The translations under genes were made by a program, and so were the position numbers. The notes under the pieces were generated by a model. It was not told where the DNA came from and did not search any database. It saw only the letters and a program-made list of their open reading frames with translations. A DNA stretch of 64,000 bases from Lunularia cruciata (Eukaryota > Streptophyta > Marchantiopsida > Lunulariales > Lunulariaceae), in contig OX419758.1 of assembly GCA_948567375.1 (NCBI GenBank), positions 60,889,001-60,953,000 on the forward strand. Direction: 5' to 3'. Shown here one piece after another: positions 57,535-64,000 of the stretch. How positions within the stretch are numbered: position 1 is the first letter of the stretch; every line of letters begins with the position of its first letter.

Positions 57535-58542
57535 TTCAAGTCTTGTAGTAGATCATTGTCTGCCAATCCTGCATGGCAGGCAAGGATTTTCTCCGCTTCC
57601 TTCAGCTCGATCCGCCCCGTTTGAACTCTTACAGAATCTTCCCATAGCATGGACTTCCGTGAGGTGACCAGAAATTTCACATTATCATGCAAAGTTCCGT
57701 TGGCCAAGCAAACAAAGGCCCTCACAAAATTGGACTTCCATACATTGTCCAATATGACTAAAGCACTACGCAGTCTCAGTAGACATTGCAGCCTATTCTC
57801 AATCTGATATGAGTGCATAAGATCCGACGAATCCTCAGGACTAAGTTCTCTCAGAAGTTCTAGCTGTTTGGATGCGATCGTTGCTTCCAAACCACTCTAG
57901 AAACACAATCGAACTAAATGGTGTGTTTCCTAAAGTGAGATTTTTGTACCGAACAACCATGTACCTGGCCAAGATAGATTTTCCTGTTCCGGGATTACCA
58001 TGTAACAAAATCACAGCTGGTCCATCTTTGTTCTCAAGGGCATCTGAGATACGTTTCTCGATGTCTTGCGGTGGTACATAACCCTTCAAGCTCTGTTTGC
58101 TAAGTATGAAGGAATGAGACCTGGCAAAAGCTTCGGTCTTCACCAATTCAAGTGTGTCTCTTCTTCGTTGCATTGCAAGGACTATGTCGCATTCACTGTG
58201 TATGTCTTCTATGAGTTTCTCCAGCTTGTCTGGAAATAAAGTCGCGGTTACCTTGAAACAGCATCCGCCACAAATTGGAACATTTTTCTTACTAGCCATT
58301 CTTTTCAATTCGAGTTCTAGTAATCTTTGGGCTTCCTCCAGCATTTTGCGCAAAGGATGGTCGTCTGACAGACCGTATTCGTCGGAGATGAACCTGGCTA
58401 TCTCGTGTTGCTTCTGAAGATCTTCCAATTGCGCTCGGATTCTCTTCCACACTCCGTTTGCCTTGTACCACTTTGAGCCCAAGTCCAGGAAACGGGTAAC
58501 AAGCACTATTAAGGATCCAACTGCAGCTGCTATCCCCGCCAT
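57535..58542 (-). pseudogene. NB-ARC-ARM gene, coiled-coil and NB-ARC N-terminal exon
   Basis: It begins at ATG 58542 with a hydrophobic MAGIAAAVGSLIVLV, then charged helices (residues 25-85), a Cys-rich patch CGGCC near 91-95 and helices to 140. Walker A is GNPGTGKS at 182-189. RNBS-A reads FSSIVFLEW. Kinase-2 (ALVILDNVW), RNBS-B (VKFLVTSR) and an RNBS-C-like stretch (ELKEAEKILACHAG) continue in a second frame from about 57890, so a one-base shift lies near 57890. The layout is that of a plant intracellular immune receptor; LRRs are replaced by ARM repeats. With two frameshifts, stops and two retroelement insertions, the copy is a pseudogene. Confidence 0.8.
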
Positions 58543-59231
58543 TAATGCAAGCTGTGATCACAGAATGTAACTGGGGATGTAATCCAGACACGATCGTGCT
58601 GTATGCCTGTGTAGCCATTCATGGTCAGAATTTTGTTGCGGTTCATGTTAAAGGAACTCTGATTAAAAGAATCTTTTGTGACTCTCACACCTGGAGAGTA
58701 ATCTCAAGTTCTTAAAGATTAGTGAATACGCTGGAAGCAATCAGCTACAAGTATTTACCCTACCATCTCGGATCTTAGAAACGGAGCATGCTCACCTGTA
58801 CAGATATTATGTACTACTTGAAATGAACGTGAAGCCAGTGATCAGTCACGTCAATAAAAAACACACTCCTGTGTAAACTGAAGACACTCAGGACTCTCCT
58901 CACACGGCAATTCTACATTAACAAGCTTTCATTATTCGCTCTCGATATCAGCACGACGAGAAATTGCAACATGCGGTTGCCAATTTCAAGTCTCTGGAGA
59001 GCAACTGAATACAACTCCTCAATTCTCACAGCCCTGGTTTCGCGTCGCTGGTTTCGCATCTTTGTGTTATTTGGAAACCCAGCTCTTTGTGATGATATTA
59101 CCGAAATCCCGGATTCGTACGCACACAATGATACATAAATATACGTTCTCACACAATGATAAAGTAAACACACGTCCTCAGAGCTCCAAGATTCAGTCAC
59201 ATCTCAACCATGTGTTGTAGAGATCCATTTT

Positions 59232-59291
59232 AACCCCTATGTCTTTCCTTGTACGGCTTGATGGGGTTTCTTGTAATTGCATGCGGTCACC
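59232..59291 (+). mobile_element. LINE 3' tail fragment (copy 4)
   Basis: About 60 bases, including TTGTACGGCTTGATGGGGT and GCATGCGGTCACCT, match the last part of the LINE's 3' tail seen at 6430-6490, 10446-10520 and 51169-51240. It is a tail-only insertion. No target duplication was identified. Confidence 0.65.
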
Positions 59292-61251
59292 TCTCCATTA
59301 TAGAGTTGTATTGTAGAGTTGGAAGGTTGATCAGATTGTCTAGAAAAGACTCGCGCATCTGTAGAAAACGATGCGTGATGCCATCCTGCAGACCTCCACC
59401 TATCACTAGCTAACAAGTGTCCACCAAAGACGGGATCTATCTTAATATCATCTAAATTGTAACATAGTAACATTGAAATGTGCTGTACTTTGCAAAAGTC
59501 ATGGATCTGAATTGAGCTAGTAGAGTGAACAGCACCCTCAAAAGAACTTGATGTCGAAATACTCTGTACACAACTGAAATTTATATTAAAATGTTTTAAG
59601 CAAACGACAAAGGCGGCAGCTTCCCCTTGCTCGGTAAGTTCCTTACCACCATTAGCAATTACGGTTTACAAGCAAGACTCAATGTCCACAGAATTTCAAA
59701 ACACGGGACATATGTCTCTATTATTCAGCGATCTTTAAATGATACAAAAGCCGCTCGGGTACAAAAAAGCTCACCTTCAAAAAGAAGTACAGAGCATGAC
59801 CCACAGGCTACATAAGGACCACCATAATTGCAAAACAAATGTATTCCTTTGTTCCCGGAAAGGATTGGACTGCGAAAAAAATGTGCAAAATGAAGAAATG
59901 TAAACTCCTTCATAGATCTCTACACAAGTTACACAGACCCGTAGCTTATTGCCTGCATGTACTGCAAAGCTCCGGATTCTAATTTCAAATTCTAGATTCT
60001 AGAAATTTTGGGGTTTCAAATTCTAGATTTTCAAAATCACACGGGTACCGGTGTGAAATCCGTATAATAGTTGTAAATACTCGTATGCAGGGGTGGTTGG
60101 TTTAGAAACGAATGGGCTCGTAACAAATTAGGGTTTGAAAATTTAACAGTTAAATTAGCTCAAATAAATTTTAATACTCATAAAGATATTTTCTAATATA
60201 TATATTTCTCCATAAAACCTTTCCGTACTCTTGCACGCTACCCATACAAATTTTACAGTCTTTCCATAAATTAGTTTATGGATTAATTCGGGTGCTCCAA
60301 AAACCTAAATTTGAAACCCCAAAATATGGCATTTGGTGTCTTCTCCATCGAGTTCTTGCATCTGTTGCAGTTGCTTTCATGACAGACCGATAGAGGCCGG
60401 GTGAAGGCGTGAACTCATCAACTGCTGGCATCCACATCGGGGAACCTGGTGGGGCTGAAGAGTACCTGAATTCGTCATTTTGTGGTAACGGGTTGTGAGT
60501 TAAAGTGAGGGTCATGTAGGCAGAACTGAATGGTCTTAGATTTTGAAGCTTTAATTCCAGGTGATTTGAAGATCAGTTGATCATGCTTGATCTTCTCGAT
60601 CTCTTGATTTAGTTCAGCATGGTTCCTGGTCGATTTTGGATGATCAACATAGTTTCTTGAGAGCAAACATCTCAAGGTCATCTTTCCTTGTGACAATAAA
60701 TCAGTGCTTCAGAGGTTGAATGTGAACAGTGTGACCATTGAAAGGATGGGGTGGGCTTCACCAAGCTCCCATATCTCTCTAGCTTGTGTCGTCAGATTTA
60801 CAGAAGAGGTGGTGATTGCAACCTGAGTATTTGATACAATATAGCTAACTGTCAGAGGTATCTTGAGTCCATGGTTGCAATGGCTAGGGTTACCCTCGCA
60901 TAATTGACTTGCTTGGTCTTTCTAGACTTTGGAAGAGTGCTCTACCCTAGACCTCCATGCGAAGAAGTGCCTGCAGACTTAATGCTGCAATAGTATAGGT
61001 TGTGGCGAGCAACAAACAAGGCTGCTAGACTCGTGCTATTCTCCAGGCTCTGAGGGTGCATTCTCCCATCAAGACCTAGGAAAGTTTATTTTTCTCAAAG
61101 CTCCCTTGGCCAATACTTCCCTGACCTCTTGAACTCTTTATTGCAAGTAAGCATCAAGAGAACCCCCTAGAACTTTCTATGACTTGGATCCAAATTTTGG
61201 TTATGGGCCCCAATCCCTCCAGACCTCCCACCACCACCAGTCTAATATCCT

Positions 61252-61272
61252 CCCCCCCCCCCCCCCCCCCCC
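61252..61272 (+). repeat. Poly(C) tract
   Basis: 21 consecutive cytosines. Prone to length variation and assembly error. Confidence 0.95.
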
Positions 61273-61631
61273 AATCCCCTTAGCACCTCCTTACATCCAG
61301 TCTACCAATGTCTTATGCAGTCTTGCCTTGATTACCCATGGGTAGAGGTGGGTTTGGCATAGCATCAAGGGCAAGCTAGATTCTTATGGATGGAAGCAAA
61401 GGCCACCTCTCCACCTACCTTCCTAGACCCACTTCATACTCTGACCTTCTCACTATAGGCACCACCAGACTCCTACTGTTGGCTCCACTCTTTGGATTCC
61501 CTTCAGGCTTTCCTACCAAGCTTACCTCATTGATGCACGTATACTAGGATCCCTATGCCCCTCCACCATCTAGTGAGCTCCACACTTTTTGTACTCTTAC
61601 GTGCCATCTTGGTAGATGATCAACAGAGAGA

Positions 61632-62200
61632 TGTGATCTACCTAGAAATTTCTTGTAATAATATAGAGTTAGTAGACTAGTTAGCAAAAGCTAAGAAGTT
61701 AGTAAAATAAGCCAAATATAATTAGGAATTCTAAGAATGTTCTAGGAAGCTTCTTGGTTAAATGGTCTAGAAGGACTTTGGAAGCTTCTTAATGAGAAGC
61801 TTCTATAGGTACCTTCCAAGGATCATGTAACTTGCACATGAAGTTAACAACTAGTTTAGCTTGTACACCAAGTAGATGGCTTCTAGAAGGAAACTCCCTT
61901 GGAAAATTAATCTGTAACTTAGCTTACATTTCAAGAAGATGGAAAGTTTCCTTGGAAGCTACTCAAGAGCCTTGTGCTTTGCTATAAATACCAAAGCCCA
62001 AGCCTATGCTAGGCATTTAGAGTTTCCATTGCTTTAAGTGTTTTTAACGTGATTTTCCCTTTTGATCTTTCATTATCCTATTTCTCTCTTTGGTCTTTTA
62101 CATCAGTTTCAAAGTACGAATGGGATGGATAGAATCTATGAACTATTACTACTTCATTGGGATTTCTATATGACTGTGCTACCAAAGCACTATCTCTAAC
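61632..62200 (+). repeat. Possible LTR of an old element
   Basis: AT-rich block with a TATA-like CTATAAATACC at 61982, a downstream C/T-rich leader and an end near CTAACA (62200), followed 300 bases later by gag-like sequence. No second copy is in the window, so the limits are approximate. Confidence 0.35.
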
Positions 62201-62504
62201 AATTCATCACTTCTTGCTTTGGCCAAGACTTTTTGAATACGATCACCTTGTACAATGAACCATTGATCCTTCTGATTAGAGCTTATACAGAGTAGTGGAC
62301 CTATTGCATCCATGTGCTAACCTAGATAATTGTAAATAGATAGTTGGTAGAGTAACAGTAATTATAATGATGCCCAAACTTATCATTGTTATGCAATAAA
62401 AAATTGAGCACCTTAGTCAATTGTTGGAAAAAAGAGATCATGATGAGCAATAGCAAGAGCAATTGGAGAGGAGCTATGTTTCATGAAGGAGAAGATAGTG
62501 TTTG

Positions 62505-63010
62505 ATTCCCAAAACTAAAGGTCTTTGAAGGTAAGAATCTAATGGGTGCAAAAGGGAATTTTGTGTTTGATTGTGAATGTTATTTTGAAGCCAAAAATCT
62601 CCTAAATGATTGGAGACAAATCCTCTTAGCCTCAAGTCAATAAGATGGAGCGGCAAAACTATGGTAGCAATTCCGGGTGGAGCAAACTCATTGGCAATTT
62701 GTTGTTCCATTTCAACATGAGAAGACTTCAAGAGTGTTGGCATTGGATGATTCCAAGCCATGAATGTTGCACATGCTACACAAGATTGATTGACAAATTG
62801 AGGCAAATTGTTTTAGTGAGAAGTTACATTTCTCAATTCTAGAACATCGTGATGCTTATTTTGGACATCAAGAAGGTGAAGCTTTGGATTGGTTTGTGAG
62901 AGGCTTTGAATCACACACCAAATTGGAAGTAACCATGCATGAATGAAAGCATCTAGAAGAAGTCATGTAGATGATTGAGCACTTTAACTCCTTGGTAACC
63001 ATGAATTGAT
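62505..63010 (+). pseudogene. Retrotransposon gag remnant
   Basis: In one frame: KVFEGKNLMGAKGNFVFDCE, YFEAKNLLNDWRQILLASSQ, DGAAKLW, then after breaks EGEALDWFVRGFESHT. The spacing (F-x-G, CE-x-YF, A-x-LW, ALDWF) is that of a retrotransposon capsid domain. Stops and a frameshift interrupt it. It is cut at 63018 by the second family A element. Confidence 0.6.
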
Positions 63011-63017
63011 CTTGACT

Positions 63018-63704
63018 TGTAACACCCATTTTTGCATGTGGTATTGTGATATTTAGCTTGGTATTACAAGTACTTGAGAGATATTATTTACATAGAGAAA
63101 AAAGATGGTTCTACATTAGTCATGATTAGCTAAAGTTAGTCATAGCTAAGATAGAGTATACCTTAGTTTAGAGGAAGTGAAAAAGATGAGCACTACTATT
63201 TTGGATTCTAGTGTGTTGACTTGGTATTATTCCTAGGTGTTTGGCTTTGAGGAAAGAGTTGAGAACTCTTGAGCCCACAAGCATTTTTGTTTTGGATTCT
63301 TCTATAGTCCAAGGATAGCCCATGTGAAGGAATCCTTGACTTAGTAGTTCGGTCAAGATAAGATCACATGCTAGTGGAATATGCCCATGTGAATGTATAT
63401 TCCTTTCTACTTTTTGACTTTACTTGACTTTTAGTCTAGTAACTTGAGTTACTATGATAATTAGTAACTTTGGTGCATAACTATTTCACAAGTATATAAA
63501 CAAAGGGTGAGGAGGTACTCATCATCCTTTCATTCGCAACTATCTCTCTCTCATTGAGTTCTCTAGTGAGCAATGTCTTGAGTCTTGGAGTGTTAGCCTT
63601 GGAGGAGTATGATGGAGTTGAGGTTCCTTGCCTTCTTAGTCCATGGTGCGCTACCATAATAGCTATCAGAGGTTCATCCTGAGTGATAGAAAGACCGGCT
63701 CACA
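63018..63704 (+). repeat. Family A copy 2, 5' LTR
   Basis: 687 bp, beginning TGTAACACCC and ending CCGGCTCACA, opposite in strand to copy 1 and clearly diverged from it. TATA-like AAGTATATAAACAAAG lies near 63491. It is followed by a decayed primer site (63709-63726, TAGTTCCGTTTTTGGGAC) in which G-to-A and C-to-T changes have altered the conserved bases. Confidence 0.9.
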
Positions 63705-64000
63705 TTTTTAGTTCCGTTTTTGGGACTTCTCTAGAAGGCAAGATAATGTTCCGTGTTAAATTCTACATTAGGCAGCAGGAGGCTATGAGAGCTCACTTGG
63801 AAAGAACATTAGGAGAGGAGAGGGCTAAACTAATATTAGAGAACCAAGATCCATTTGTATACCTTGTAGTTTGTTATAATATCTTTGAGGTGATTTTGTA
63901 CATCTTGTACACATGAGAAGATTTGGAGAGATTATATGAGGTGAATTGTAGATTTTGGGGATTAAGGTGATTTTGAGTAAAATCTCAAGTTTAAGATCTT
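63705..64000 (+). mobile_element. Family A copy 2, internal leader, cut by window end
   Basis: Aligns with the leader of copy 1 (38020 down to about 37725). The leader frame (MFRVKFYIRQ) is still open to a TGA at 63916. The element continues beyond the window. Confidence 0.88.

Larger units (their letters stand above)
58900..61620. other. Region without a firm gene
   Basis: Apart from the LINE tail, I recognise nothing certain. Minus-strand frames 60696-60475 and 60515-60276 are open and overlap. The second contains SAPPGSPMWMPAVDEFTPSP, which does not look random, but I cannot name it and no exon structure is clear. A run of 21 C occurs at 61252-61272. Confidence 0.35.

Overview
The window looks like repeat-dense nuclear DNA of a land plant, most plausibly a non-seed plant (bryophyte or lycophyte grade); the species cannot be fixed from the sequence. 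The signs are nested Ty3 and Ty1 LTR retrotransposons with plant-type pol domains, a tRNA-Asp-like primer site, a coiled-coil/NB-ARC receptor gene whose C-terminus is armadillo (ARM) repeats instead of leucine-rich repeats, AT microsatellites, and C-to-T decay of old insertions. No bacterial operons, CRISPR arrays or tRNA genes were seen.

Left part (1-14.2 kb): mostly gene-poor. It holds a decayed full-length copy (3149-6492, +) of a non-LTR retrotransposon with an N-terminal C2H2 finger, a reverse transcriptase, and a C-terminal zinc knuckle followed by a restriction-like endonuclease; several small tandem repeats; one small intact zinc-ribbon gene (8429-8629, -); a pair of mutually exclusive perfect hairpins (9184-9243); and a short 5'-truncated copy of the same LINE bounded by an 18-bp target duplication (10446-10691).

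Middle part (14.2-50 kb): a nest of LTR elements. Family C has very long LTR-like ends containing purine-rich imperfect arrays (14.2-17.0, 18.8-21.1, 21.1-23.8, 29.5-30.9 and 38.7-44.0 kb), with a Ty3 pol remnant at 17.0-18.8 kb. Family B is a Ty3 element on the minus strand with about 2-kb LTRs at 23834-25833 and 46368-48594; its gag/protease (44.0-46.3 kb) and pol (25.8-29.5 kb) are split by family C material. Inside that material sits family A (30884-38712, -), a young Ty3 element whose two 692-bp LTRs look identical, with a 4-bp target duplication, an extra zinc-knuckle ORF upstream of gag, and at least two pol lesions. A decayed Ty1/copia pol and its 3' LTR follow (48.6-51.0 kb).

Right part (51-64 kb): a minus-strand NB-ARC-ARM gene (58542 down to 51042) that has decayed. 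Its 258-bp tandem ARM units are split by a 3-kb copy of the same LINE (51169-54217) and abut the copia LTR. A tail-only LINE fragment lies at 59232-59291. The right edge carries an old LTR/gag remnant (61.6-63.0 kb) and the 5' LTR plus leader of a second, older family A element (63018-64000, +).

How the parts relate: almost all coding sequence is mobile-element protein. The only probable host genes are the small zinc-ribbon gene and the broken receptor, which two retroelements have invaded. The most unusual systems are the endonuclease-type LINE family with a defined non-poly(A) 3' end, the ARM-type receptor, and the family A element with an extra zinc-knuckle ORF.
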